Shown here: positions 27,911-37,104 of the stretch, one piece after another
How the letters are laid out: each line of letters starts with the position of its first letter
Numbering within the stretch: position 1 is the stretch's first letter
Assembly (NCBI GenBank): GCA_034428435.1
Contig: DAOUHY010000113.1
Coordinates: 1 to 64,000, forward strand
Length of the DNA: 64,000 nt
Origin: Bin5 sp034428435
GTDB lineage: Bacteria; Chloroflexota; Anaerolineae; Caldilineales; Caldilineaceae
Direction: 5' to 3'
Made by a program: the position numbers and the translations under genes
Notes under the pieces: model-generated
What the model saw: only the letters and a program-made list of their open reading frames with translations
The model's database searches: none
Told to the model about the DNA's origin: nothing

Positions 27911-28457
27911 CAAGCACTCCTTTTGTGAAAGGGAAGAGGTAAGAGGTACTAGACAAGCATACTAATATCACAGAAACTCGTCAACACTGTCCGAGGCAAT
28001 TTAACCTGCATGCTCCCGGATTCCATTCCGGAAAACTGACTGCGATTTTTACGCGTTCCGCAACACTTCACTACCCTCAATATTCGCCCAGGGGGCGATC
28101 ATGTAACCACCGACCACTTCCACGGCTGTTCTGGGCGATTCGGCTTCCGTGCCCTCCTGTGCGAGGGCGCCACCCCACAAAGCGTCTCGTCAGATACCCC
28201 CGGCACCGAGTATACGCTCAGTGCAACCATGGCTTCCTGCGGCCCAACGCTCTGCCCTAACCCAAACAGTGGACGCGGCGGCAGGGGCAAGCCTTGCGGC
28301 GAATCTGTACCTCTCCAAGATTAGGGCAAACACTATCAGCCACCTTGCCATGCCTGAACTCCTGACCTTCCTCACCGCAAGTATGGACTGCCATATGCTA
28401 CCTTCTTGGCCATATCAAACTCTGTCGCTTACACTGGTTTTCTGTACTCCCATACAG
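27911..28457. other. Gap with a candidate promoter for the downstream synthase-like gene
   Basis: I find no gene, although a frame open to the next gene runs through part of it without protein-like content. TTGGCC (28406-28411) and TACACT (28430-28435) with 18 bp between them could form a promoter starting transcription near 28442. A short stem CCGGA/TCCGG lies near 28017-28032. Confidence 0.4.
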
Positions 28458-31232
28458 ATGAGCCATTGCTATCCAGTGGATCCTGGTCGTCCACCGAAAG
28501 GACTTATCATCCCCGTGCCTTCTTCTGCTGCTGGACCTCCCGACAAGCTTTCTTCCGCCTGCCTGCCCTTGGCTACACGGGGTCTGACTCTATCCCACAT
28601 CGGCGGGAAAGGATTGAACCTGACTAAACTAGCCTTAGCCGGCTTTCCGGTACCTACTGGATTCATTGTTGCCACCGAGTGCTATGAGGCCTTTGTGGAA
28701 CGTGCCGGATTCACCGACTGGCTCGAGGCTAAAATGGCTGCCATCGACACCCGTGACCCGGCCGCGTTGGCAGCTCTCTCCGATAGCATACGGCGGCGCC
28801 TCCAGGCCAGCGAAACGCCGAGCGAGATCTCAGAACAGATTGTTGCAGCCTATGGAACTATGGGCCGTCCCCCTGTTGCGGTGCGCTCCTCAGCTACGGC
28901 TGAAGACCTTCCAGGCATGTCCTTCGCCGGCCAGCAGGACACGTTCCTCAACGTTATCGGGGACGAAGCCCTGCTTCGCGCCGTCGTGAACTGCTGGAGC
29001 AGCCTGTGGACTACGCGCGCCATTGCCTATAGGGCCCGCTACGGCATCGACCAGTCCAACGTTTCGCTTGCGGTAGTTGTGCAAGAGATGGTCCAGAGCG
29101 ATACATCGGGTGTACTCTTTACAGCAAACCCGCTTAGCGGCCGTCGCACAGAAACAGTGATTGACGCCACTTTCGGCCTCGGTGAAGCCCTCGTCAGCGG
29201 GCACGTGGAACCCGACCATTTCGTCGTCGACAGCGACGCCGACAAAATCATTCTGAGGGAACTCGGAGCAAAGTCAACCACAATCACAGGGCAGGCTGCA
29301 GGCGGCGTCACCACCGAATCAACGGATTCGCGCCGAGAACAGGCCATCACCGACGAACAGATCATCCAGCTGACAAAGTTGGGCAGAAATGTGGCCGACT
29401 ATTACGGTGATCCCCAGGACATCGAATGGGCCTTCCTCGATGGGAAACTCTTTCTTCTCCAGTCCCGCCCCATCACCTCACTGTTTCCCGTGCCTCACTC
29501 CCCACAGGACGCAGACCGCCAGGTATATATCTCACTCGGCGCCATTCAGGGGGTTTTGGGCCCCTTTACGCCGCTCGGGCTGGACATGCTGCGCGGTATG
29601 TTCGCCGGCATCGCCCAGATCTTCGCCAACGGTGCAACGCTCTATGACCAGGAGCTCCTTTACTCTGCTGCCGAGCGTCCCTGGATAAAAGTGACAGGCG
29701 CCCTGCAAAGCCCCATTGGTCGCCTCATATTCCGTAGAACCCTTCCCATGGTAGAACCCGGTGCCTCACAGGCTATCGGGGACCTAGTAGCGGAACCCCA
29801 ATTCCAGCGCTCCGCGGTCAGTCCTCGCTTCTTTGCCGCTGCCGCACCTTTCCTTCTCCGTGTCCTGAGGTCAGCAGGAAGGGCCTTTCTCGACCCGGAA
29901 GCCTACGTACACATCGTCCAGGAGGACATAGAAGAACACATCGCTTCTGTTACTGAGAGAACAGACAAGACGAGCACGCTCGCCGAGCGCGTCGAACTCC
30001 TGGAGTGGCTCAGTTATAATGCCCAGTTTCCCTTCCTTCTGCCGAGACTGATTCCTCCCATCATCGTCGGCTATGCATCACTTGGCCTGCTATCCAACAT
30101 CGCCTCTCTTTTGTCCCATTCGGATCCGGAAATCCAACCTGAGATGGCGCTTGAAATTACGCGCAGCCTGCCCAACAACGTCACGACTGAGATGGACTTG
30201 CAACTGTGGCGGTTGGCTGGTCGGATACGCGATGATTCGGCCGAATCAGATTCATTTCATGTGAAAGACGCCGAGACCATTGCCAGCGATTTCCAGGCCG
30301 GGACTCTCCCTCCTACTATCCAAAGAGCGCTGGAAGAGTTTCTCAATCGTTACGGCATGCGCGGGGTCGCCGAGCTCGACTTAGGAAGGGTTCGCTGGCA
30401 AGACCAGCCCGTCTCGATTGTAAGATCGCTGCAGAGCTACCTGTCCATTGAAGACGAAAGTCGAGCGCCTGACCGCGTTTTCGAAAGGGGAAAGGATGAC
30501 GCCCTCAAAACAATAGACAGGTTGGCAGACAGTTCAACCAGAATCTGGGGAACTCCCTTAGCAGGCCGCTTGGTGCGTTTACTGGCCAAACGTGTGCGCA
30601 ATCTGGCCGGACTTCGCGAAAGTCCCAAGTTTACGATGGTGCGGATTTCCGGCATACTGCGCAAGGCTCTGTTGGATAGCGGGCAGCAATTAAAAGACTG
30701 CGGCGTCCTTGAGCTGCCCGACGACCTGTTCTATCTATCAGTACGAGAACTGAAAACTCTAGCGATGGGAGCGCCGGGAGACTGGAAGAGGCTGGTCCGG
30801 GCGAGGAGACTGGCTGAACAGAACGAAAGCCAGCGTCAACCCATTCCCCGCCTGCTCCTCAGTGACGGAACAGCCTTCTACGCCGGCATCACTCCTGAAG
30901 CAGGAGCAGACACCAACATGCTCTCCGGATCGGGCGTTTCTCCCGGCACGGCCGAAGGAACCGTGCAGGTCCTGTTCAATCCGCTCGAAGCAGGGCTCGA
31001 ACCCGGCGAAATCCTTGTTTGTCCAGGCACCGATCCTTCCTGGACGCCTCTGTTTTTGGCCGCCGGCGGTCTGGTGATGGAAGTCGGGGGCATGATGACC
31101 CACGGCTCCGTCGTCGCCCGCGAATACGGAATCCCTGCCGTCGCAGGAGTTGACCAGGCCACCGAACGTTTGCAGACAGGACAGACGGTTCGTGTCGACG
31201 GGAGCAGTGGAACAATCGAGATTCTAGACTGA
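28458..31232 (+). CDS. Rifampin-phosphotransferase/PEP-synthase-like enzyme
   Basis: The 924-aa protein has an N-terminal PEP-synthase-type ATP-binding module (IGGKGLNLTKLALAGFPVP, AVRSSATAEDLPGMSFAGQQ), a large divergent middle domain (about 350-780) and a C-terminal swivelling histidine domain with the phosphorylated His at 882 (MMTHGSVVAREYGIPA). The PEP/pyruvate-binding TIM barrel of true PEP synthase is absent. This three-part order is that of rifampin phosphotransferases, which phosphorylate a hydroxylated small molecule; the middle domain fixes the substrate, and here it is unknown. The start is uncertain: ATG 28458 has no clear ribosome site, and GTG 28515 is an alternative. Confidence 0.8.
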   Translation: MSHCYPVDPGRPPKGLIIPVPSSAAGPPDKLSSACLPLATRGLTLSHIGGKGLNLTKLALAGFPVPTGFIVATECYEAFVERAGFTDWLEAKMAAIDTRDPAALAALSDSIRRRLQASETPSEISEQIVAAYGTMGRPPVAVRSSATAEDLPGMSFAGQQDTFLNVIGDEALLRAVVNCWSSLWTTRAIAYRARYGIDQSNVSLAVVVQEMVQSDTSGVLFTANPLSGRRTETVIDATFGLGEALVSGHVEPDHFVVDSDADKIILRELGAKSTTITGQAAGGVTTESTDSRREQAITDEQIIQLTKLGRNVADYYGDPQDIEWAFLDGKLFLLQSRPITSLFPVPHSPQDADRQVYISLGAIQGVLGPFTPLGLDMLRGMFAGIAQIFANGATLYDQELLYSAAERPWIKVTGALQSPIGRLIFRRTLPMVEPGASQAIGDLVAEPQFQRSAVSPRFFAAAAPFLLRVLRSAGRAFLDPEAYVHIVQEDIEEHIASVTERTDKTSTLAERVELLEWLSYNAQFPFLLPRLIPPIIVGYASLGLLSNIASLLSHSDPEIQPEMALEITRSLPNNVTTEMDLQLWRLAGRIRDDSAESDSFHVKDAETIASDFQAGTLPPTIQRALEEFLNRYGMRGVAELDLGRVRWQDQPVSIVRSLQSYLSIEDESRAPDRVFERGKDDALKTIDRLADSSTRIWGTPLAGRLVRLLAKRVRNLAGLRESPKFTMVRISGILRKALLDSGQQLKDCGVLELPDDLFYLSVRELKTLAMGAPGDWKRLVRARRLAEQNESQRQPIPRLLLSDGTAFYAGITPEAGADTNMLSGSGVSPGTAEGTVQVLFNPLEAGLEPGEILVCPGTDPSWTPLFLAAGGLVMEVGGMMTHGSVVAREYGIPAVAGVDQATERLQTGQTVRVDGSSGTIEILD

Positions 31233-31259
31233 TCTATGAAGAAGTACAGCGAATGTGAA

Positions 31260-32201
31260 TTAACTGCCATTGACCGAGTGAACTCGTCCAAAAATCTCTC
31301 TCAGTCGCTTGACAACCTCTTCCGGCAGCGGGGGTCTCAATAGCGAGGTTACATTCTCCTCCAAATGCCGGATATTACCGGTACCGGTGAGCACAACGTC
31401 AATGCCAGGCTCGTGCCGGCAGAATCGGTAAGCCGCCTCTGGCAGTGTCTTGGCGTCACTCTCCTCCAATACCCAATCCAGCGGCTCAAACAGGTCCACA
31501 GCATCAGCGTCAATCTCGCCGCTCCGACGCAGATCGACCAGAATCTCCCGCAGCCGTGCCGGGTTGCTGAAAGCACGCCGCACGGCAAACATACACTCCG
31601 TTGCGATCCGCTTTTTTCTGGTGGCAGGCAGTACATTTCGTCTGGCGGTCTGGTTGAGGATATTGAAGCCCACCATCACCACGTCAAAGAGATCGTCTTC
31701 GATGGCCTGCTGCAAGAGTGCGTGCTCAAAGTCGGAGGCGAAGTGTTCACTGACCGCCAGATGGCGTATCTTTCCTGCCTGCTTCATACTTTGCAGAACT
31801 GGCACCAGTTCATCGCAGATGTGCTGGTATTGTTCCAGCCTTGCACCATGGAAGTGGAAGACATCGATCGTTTCCACGCCAAGTCGCTTCAGGCTGGACT
31901 CGACGCCTGCGGCAAACTCTTTGGCTGGAACCGGCTCGCCTTCACGGAAAGCGTTTTTCTTGGTCGCAACGACCAGACTGCCCCTGTCGAAGTCCCGGAT
32001 CGCCTTGCCGACAATCTCTTCCGTGCCGTAGGCCTCCGCAGTGTCAATGTAATTTACGCCTAGTTCCAGAGCGCGCCGGACCACCTCAATCGACTCTTCT
32101 TCGCTTCGTCCAGTTTTCTTACCCAATTGGCTGGGCCCGCCCGCCCCCATCCCGGCAACGCTAACGCGTAAACCTGTACGTCCAAAAGTCCGGTATTCCA
32201 T
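31260..32201 (-). CDS. Aldo/keto reductase
   Basis: This 313-aa NADPH-dependent TIM-barrel oxidoreductase starts with MEYRTFGRTGLRVSV and has the catalytic tetrad segments NYIDTAEAYG (Asp, Tyr), VATKK (Lys) and FHFHG (His). ATG 32201 is chosen because AAGGAG lies 9 nt upstream; the frame is open further upstream but that part is not protein-like and crosses the opposite promoter. Substrate cannot be inferred. It converges with the rifampin-phosphotransferase-like gene. Confidence 0.9.
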   Translation of the reverse strand: MEYRTFGRTGLRVSVAGMGAGGPSQLGKKTGRSEEESIEVVRRALELGVNYIDTAEAYGTEEIVGKAIRDFDRGSLVVATKKNAFREGEPVPAKEFAAGVESSLKRLGVETIDVFHFHGARLEQYQHICDELVPVLQSMKQAGKIRHLAVSEHFASDFEHALLQQAIEDDLFDVVMVGFNILNQTARRNVLPATRKKRIATECMFAVRRAFSNPARLREILVDLRRSGEIDADAVDLFEPLDWVLEESDAKTLPEAAYRFCRHEPGIDVVLTGTGNIRHLEENVTSLLRPPLPEEVVKRLREIFGRVHSVNGS

Positions 32202-32303
32202 CGAACTCATCTCCTTCTCTGGTAACGACGCCATCCATTTGAGGTCACATTGTAACGCGCCATTTCGAGCGCCGGAAATCGTGCGGATAGTCCTGTCTCG
32301 TGG

Positions 32304-32309
32304 TATAAT
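32304..32309 (+). promoter_or_regulatory. Extended -10 promoter of the small membrane protein gene
   Basis: TATAAT is preceded by TGG, giving the extended -10 form TGnTATAAT. No -35 is evident. Transcription would start near 32316 and run divergently from the aldo/keto reductase. Confidence 0.5.
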
Positions 32310-32311
32310 TT

Positions 32312-32348
32312 CGCCGGCACCGGAAGGAAGTCTGCCTAGGGGCCGGCG
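32312..32348 (+). other. GC-rich hairpin at the 5' end of a leader
   Basis: CGCCGGC (32312-32318) pairs with GCCGGCG (32342-32348) over 7 bp around a 23-nt loop containing GGAAGGAAG. It would form the very 5' end of the transcript and protect it or act as a regulatory fold. The leader then runs about 130 nt to the coding start. Confidence 0.35.
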
Positions 32349-32474
32349 GCCATCTAACAGGGAAAACGGCAGTTGTGCTGGCTGCTTGCCCACTGAGGCC
32401 GAGTTCACCAAATGACCGTCCGCAAGGCTCAAAGCCCTTGTGGGATCCAACCAAATTGATACAGGAGAAAGAGG

Positions 32475-32684
32475 GTGGCAGAAGAATCCGTTCAGACAGA
32501 AACGGCTGTGGCTGGGGAGGAAGCGTCTGCCACTGTGCGATCTGCTTCAGAGTCCCAGGACAATGGCCGTCCCAGCTCTTTCAGGTTCGCAACTATACTC
32601 TTCGGCGGGTGGGCTGCGCTTATGATTTTGCTCACTCTTATTGCCGTCGTTGCAATGACTCTTGTTGGCTTCGTTGCGGGATAG
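32475..32684 (+). CDS. Small single-pass membrane protein
   Basis: The 69-aa protein has a hydrophilic, Glu/Ala/Ser-rich first half and one membrane segment (about residues 42-68, ending at the C-terminus). I recognise no family. The GTG start has an AGGAG site 8 nt upstream and a promoter with a 160-nt leader lies before it, which supports a real gene. Its topology resembles single-helix accessory subunits or SecE-like proteins, but no motif identifies it. Confidence 0.5.
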   Translation: MAEESVQTETAVAGEEASATVRSASESQDNGRPSSFRFATILFGGWAALMILLTLIAVVAMTLVGFVAG

Positions 32685-33668
32685 CCACCGGGCCGCTCCC
32701 CCGGACACTCATATTGAACCGAAGTCGAAGCGTGGAGGCCACTTACACCAGAGGATCGGCCCCGCGGCAAGTGCAGTGCCGCAATGCTCAGGGGTTTGGT
32801 GTTGCCTGTACCCGAACAGCGGCGCGGCAGGCTCTTCCTGAGTTATACTTGTGCAGCAAGGCAGGTGCCGGATTTTTGCAAGAGACTCTGTAGCGGCTCT
32901 GATAGGGACTGATTGCGTACCTGAATCCAATTGGTCTCTCTTTCCTACCTGTGTCTGGCCCGTCATCCCAGGTCTTGACAAGCCTCAGAGTCGCTCAAGC
33001 GTTTGATTCCTAGTGTGATCCTACAAAGGACCCGATCAGAAGCACGCTGCCAAGCAGTCGGCCGCCTCCTGATGTTTCCGACTGGCGACTAAGCGTCCGC
33101 CTTCGCCAGCAGACGAGAGAATTCGCTCACCGAATCCAACTACTGCGACCACAGCCTACCAAAGGACACGCTATTGGCAGGATGGTCAGACGGCCTTGCA
33201 CCAGCCTTCCCAAACCGCAGGGCACACACTTGCGACAGCAGGGCGCTTCCCAGATTTGGGGCGGGAATAGTCTGGCGGGGAATCAGTGGCAGCCGGGCGC
33301 TGAAATTGATGCAGGCTTTGAGGAAGGCAAGGGGAAGGCCTTGGGCCTGCCCCTACCGGGACCTGATGGGACTGGCGGGACGCGGTCTGGCGAAACACCT
33401 TCGATTGGACACATGTCACCAATGGCGTCACACGGTCGACAAGGCATGTTGTAGGAGAGGGGGCGTTGCGGGGGCGGAGCCCCCGCACAAGGGAGGGCCG
33501 AATAGGCCCGACCGCCCAAAACTGCGGGGGCCAGGGGACATGGGTTAGGTGTCTGAGGAGGCGCTTCCCTTGCCTCTGAGTTGATCATGGACTGGATATG
33601 GCTCCGTTGCTACCCGAGTTATAGAATTGTTCACGTCCATGTTGGGATGCTCGCTGACAGCAGGTGGT
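32685..33668. other. Largely non-coding stretch
   Basis: About 1 kb with no gene I can support; the open frames here have no protein-like composition. It contains the second copy of the 69-bp repeat at 33452-33520 and is followed by the promoter at 33669. Confidence 0.6.
33452..33520. repeat. 69-bp dispersed repeat, copy 2
   Basis: Identical over 69 bp, and in the same orientation, to 24146-24214, with the same two hairpins. The flanks of the two copies differ, so the unit boundaries are sharp. Confidence 0.9.
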
Positions 33669-33697
33669 TTGCAGATCCCGACAGATGCTGATATAAT
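33669..33697 (+). promoter_or_regulatory. Promoter of the ABC-transport operon
   Basis: TTGCAG (33669-33674) and a perfect TATAAT (33692-33697) are 17 bp apart. The next gene start on this strand is 34166, so the leader would be about 460 nt. Confidence 0.6.
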
Positions 33698-33980
33698 CCC
33701 GGCGCTCGCACGATTGTGCCCAAAGTACACCACTGGCTAAGCGTCAAAACCGACGACATAAGCAACCAAATTTAAGGGCGGGCCCACGAGTTCGCCAGTC
33801 AGGGCCCGTGGAAGATACTTCAGCTTTAACAGATCGTGCTGCATCAGTGGCCAGACATATCTGAATCCATCTGTCACACAGTAATCCGGAGGTATTCAAC
33901 CAACAAACAGAGCCTGCGAGCGGAATCAGAGGACTCAGACCATCTCGATCCCTGATATCAGGCATGGAATCGCAGGTCCC

Positions 33981-34063
33981 TCGGCAGAATCACTTCTGCC
34001 GAAGCATGCCTCTTCAGGCAATTGCCTCGCCTGAATGTTTGCACACCAAATTGCACTATTTGG
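33981..34063 (+). other. Three consecutive hairpins in the ABC-operon leader
   Basis: Hairpin 1 pairs TCGGCAGAA (33981-33989) with TTCTGCCGA (33994-34002), a perfect 9-bp stem with a 4-nt loop. Hairpin 2 pairs TTCAGGC (34013-34019) with GCCTGAA (34029-34035). Hairpin 3 pairs CCAAAT (34046-34051) with ATTTGG (34058-34063). None is followed by a T-run. The first could also be a protein operator. Confidence 0.5.
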
Positions 34064-34165
34064 CAGCGCCTTCGTGCCAGTCTTGAACCTATAGAACCCC
34101 ATCGTTGCCGAGCGGAGGCGCCCACCCAAATTCCAGCGTACCGAATTGGGAGCAAGGTGCCGCCG

Positions 34166-36151
34166 ATGACAAAGAAGATCTATGCTTATGGAATGGACGG
34201 TTTCGTCACTCCTATGATGAAGTATTTTGCGTCGGAGGGCGGCTTGCCGAATTTCAGTCGCTTGCTCAGCGAAGGAACCGTCAACGAGACCTATCCCTCT
34301 TTTCCTGTCTGGACCCCCACCAATTGGGCAACACTCTCCACCGGCGCACACACCGGTACTCACAGCGTCCCAACGTGGCAGACCGTAATCGAGCGAAAGT
34401 CGGGCGCTGGCGAGAAGGATGTTTCAGTTAGCAGCTTTGACGGCCGTGCCAACAACGCCGAATGCATCTGGAACTCCTTGGAGCGCGCCGGCCTCAAGAG
34501 CGTGGCCGTACACTACCCGGGGGCCCATCCTTCAGGCGTGGAAATCGGCTATGTTTGCGACGGTTTCGGCGCACCGGGGCACAATAGTACGGAGTTTGAA
34601 GTGGCTGCGGCCCAGGCCTACACAACTGATCCCTCCAAGGCCAGCGACGTTGCCATGGCCCACGACGGTTCAGCCATCCAGGGCCCTCGCAGCGTTGAGC
34701 CCATCGAGTCTCTCGCCACTGCCGAAGGCTGGACCAATCTACCGGATAGTGCCTCGACTCCTCTAGCGACAGCCTTTTCCGTCACAGCGCGTCTGGGTGG
34801 AGATGCCAACCACTTTCATTTGCTTGCCGTCGACAGCAGTGGTAATGGTTACGACCGAGTCTTGATTTGTCGTAGTCGCGACGCTGGCGACGTGGTGGCC
34901 ACGGCCGACCTTGGCGATTGGAGTGACTGGGCCATTCAGGAATTTCAGATTGACGGTCAGGTTCAAGAAGCGGCGGTCCGTTTCAAGTTGCTAGAACTGG
35001 CCCGCGATGGCAGTTCGTTGAAACTTTATCGAACACAGGTTACCTATACTAATGGCTTTACGTATGGCGATTCTGATTTGGAAGCCGAACTCATTCGCCG
35101 CTTCGGTCCCTATCAGGAACATGCCTCGATGACACCTTATACCTCAGGCATGACCGACTTCGATACAGCGCTTGAAGAGTGCGAATACCAAGGCCTCTGG
35201 TTTGCCAACGTGGCAAACTACATGCTCCACGAGAGAGATTGCGCCTACTTTACCTGCCACTGGCACCTGTATGACTACCTCAATCACATTCACCTTGCTG
35301 ACGTGGATCCTGTCTGTCCCGGTTTCAATCCGGACACCAAAGAGAAATATCTGGACTACTTCCGCCGCACGTACGAGGTCGGCGACCGCGTCTTGGGCTT
35401 GATGTACGAGGCGGCCGACAGGGCCAACCAGGACGGGGATGAAGTTTACGTTGGCATCATCTCCGACCACGGCGCCTTTCCTGACGTCCGTATAGCCAAC
35501 CTTCGCCAGTTCCTATATGACCAGGGCTTCCTCGTTCTGAAGCAGGGCGGGGAAGAGGCTATTGCCCAGGACCTGGATCCCTCTTCGGACGAGATCGACT
35601 GGGACCAGACGAAAGCCTATCTCGCCAGGCGAGGATTCGACATTACTATCAATGCCGATCCCGGACCTGAATTCGACCAGATCGAACGCGAGCTGCTCAC
35701 TGCCCTCCGCACCTGGGTTGACGAAGAAACTGGCAACACCGTTGTCGCCATCGCCCTGCCCAAACGCGACGCCTATCTGCTGGGGCAATGGGGAGACGAG
35801 TGCGGAGACGTCATCTTCGCCTGGGACCACGACTATGTAAGCGGTTACTATACGCAGTGGCTCGGAATTGAGGGCGGGGGAAATGTCGGCGCCCCTCTTG
35901 TTTACGGCGCCCATCATGGCGGCTTCATACCAACCACAAACGGCTTTTCGTCCACTTTCGGATCGTTTTTCCTCGACGGACCGGGGCTGAAGAAGGGATA
36001 TGAACGTCCCGTTGACCGGCTGGGCTACATTCATGCCGTCGATGTCGTCCCGACGTTTTGCCACATCCTGGGCGTCGATCCTCCCGCGCAAGCCCAGGGC
36101 ACAGTGGCGCGCGATCTCTATGAGGGACATGAAATGGTTAGGGAGAGGTAG
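34166..36151 (+). CDS. Type I phosphodiesterase / alkaline-phosphatase-fold protein
   Basis: The 661-aa protein begins KKIYAYGMDGFVTPMMKYF, with the first metal-binding Asp, followed by the nucleophile region TPTNWATLSTGA and later metal-site segments ISDHGAF and YGAHHGG, the pattern of the phosphodiesterase/nucleotide-pyrophosphatase branch of the alkaline-phosphatase superfamily. A beta-rich insert occupies about 150-300. There is no signal peptide, so it acts in the cytosol. ATG 34166 is chosen by the domain start. It is 2 nt from the first permease, so it probably hydrolyses a phosphate ester or diester of the imported sugar. Confidence 0.82.
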   Translation: MTKKIYAYGMDGFVTPMMKYFASEGGLPNFSRLLSEGTVNETYPSFPVWTPTNWATLSTGAHTGTHSVPTWQTVIERKSGAGEKDVSVSSFDGRANNAECIWNSLERAGLKSVAVHYPGAHPSGVEIGYVCDGFGAPGHNSTEFEVAAAQAYTTDPSKASDVAMAHDGSAIQGPRSVEPIESLATAEGWTNLPDSASTPLATAFSVTARLGGDANHFHLLAVDSSGNGYDRVLICRSRDAGDVVATADLGDWSDWAIQEFQIDGQVQEAAVRFKLLELARDGSSLKLYRTQVTYTNGFTYGDSDLEAELIRRFGPYQEHASMTPYTSGMTDFDTALEECEYQGLWFANVANYMLHERDCAYFTCHWHLYDYLNHIHLADVDPVCPGFNPDTKEKYLDYFRRTYEVGDRVLGLMYEAADRANQDGDEVYVGIISDHGAFPDVRIANLRQFLYDQGFLVLKQGGEEAIAQDLDPSSDEIDWDQTKAYLARRGFDITINADPGPEFDQIERELLTALRTWVDEETGNTVVAIALPKRDAYLLGQWGDECGDVIFAWDHDYVSGYYTQWLGIEGGGNVGAPLVYGAHHGGFIPTTNGFSSTFGSFFLDGPGLKKGYERPVDRLGYIHAVDVVPTFCHILGVDPPAQAQGTVARDLYEGHEMVRER

Positions 36152-36153
36152 AT

Positions 36154-37104
36154 ATGACGACGAAAGCGTTAGCGGGCGCACGAATACCACTTCCCGGCTG
36201 GACGAGGAATCTCCGCGCCAAAGAGGCAATCGCCGGCTACATATTCCTGTCGCCCTGGCTGCTGGGCATAATTCTCTTTATCATCGGTCCAATGATGACC
36301 TCCGGCTTCCTCAGCTTCACCCGCTACGACATCGTCAACCCACCTGAATTTGTCGGCTTGAAGAACTTCATAGAAATCTTCACGAAAGACAGGCTCTTCT
36401 GGCCCTCGATGATGCTGACCTTCCGCTACGCGCTGATTGTCGTTCCGCTTTCACTTATCGGCGCCCTGGCGGCGGCAATGCTCCTCAACCAGGCACTGCT
36501 AGGAACGACGTGGTTTCGAACATTCTTTTTCCTGCCGCACCTGACTCCCATCGTCGCAGCCGCCGTCCTTTGGGGCTGGATATTTAACGCTGACGTAGGG
36601 CCGATTAACCATTGGATTCGTACCATTACCGGCAGCGACAACGCCCCGGGTTGGTTCCGAGACCCGGACTGGGCGATGACAGGCCTGATCATAATGGCTA
36701 TGTGGGGCGCGATCGGCGGCAACACCATGCTGATCTTCCTGGCCGGGTTACAGGGCGTTCCCCAGGAACTGTACGATGCCGCGGTTGTGGACGGCGCCGG
36801 CCTATGGGCCAAGTGTCGAAACGTGACCCTCCCGATGCTTACGCCGACGATTTTCTTCAATATGGTTCTTGGAATCATCGGGGCACTAAGAGTATTTGCG
36901 GCCGCATACGTCGCCACTCAGGGCGGGCCGGCATACTCCACCTGGTTTTACGCATTGCACATCTACACACGCGCATTCCAGTACTTTGAAATGGGCTATG
37001 CTTCGGCGCTGGCCTGGATCTTCTTCTTCGTATTGTTTGTCTTTACTTACGTTCAGTTCAGACAGTCGCGACGTTGGGTCTATTACGCAGGGGAGGTGGA
37101 CTGA
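36154..37104 (+). CDS. ABC sugar transporter permease, MalF/UgpA type
   Basis: The 316-aa protein has six membrane segments and the ABC permease contact loop LYDAAVVDGAGLWAKCRNVTLP (EAA-like) near residue 210. The N-terminal IAGYIFLSPWLLGI start is typical of the carbohydrate CUT1 family. It forms the channel with the next gene, whose ATG overlaps its stop (TGATG). No ATPase gene is in the locus, so a shared MsmX/UgpC-type ATPase from elsewhere must power it. Confidence 0.93.
   Translation: MTTKALAGARIPLPGWTRNLRAKEAIAGYIFLSPWLLGIILFIIGPMMTSGFLSFTRYDIVNPPEFVGLKNFIEIFTKDRLFWPSMMLTFRYALIVVPLSLIGALAAAMLLNQALLGTTWFRTFFFLPHLTPIVAAAVLWGWIFNADVGPINHWIRTITGSDNAPGWFRDPDWAMTGLIIMAMWGAIGGNTMLIFLAGLQGVPQELYDAAVVDGAGLWAKCRNVTLPMLTPTIFFNMVLGIIGALRVFAAAYVATQGGPAYSTWFYALHIYTRAFQYFEMGYASALAWIFFFVLFVFTYVQFRQSRRWVYYAGEVD

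Noticed and set aside
32312..32348. GGAAGGAAG loop resembling the SRP RNA tetraloop region
   Set aside because: The flanking symmetric and asymmetric loops of SRP RNA are missing and the arms pair differently.
32350..32420. Partial resemblance to a cobalamin riboswitch core (CCCACTG after a G/C-rich stem)
   Set aside because: The GCCACTG box and the surrounding conserved GGGAA and CAGGA blocks do not line up.
33174..33548. 124-codon frame over the second 69-bp repeat
   Set aside because: Low-complexity arginine/glycine composition; reading through the repeat hairpins explains the open frame.
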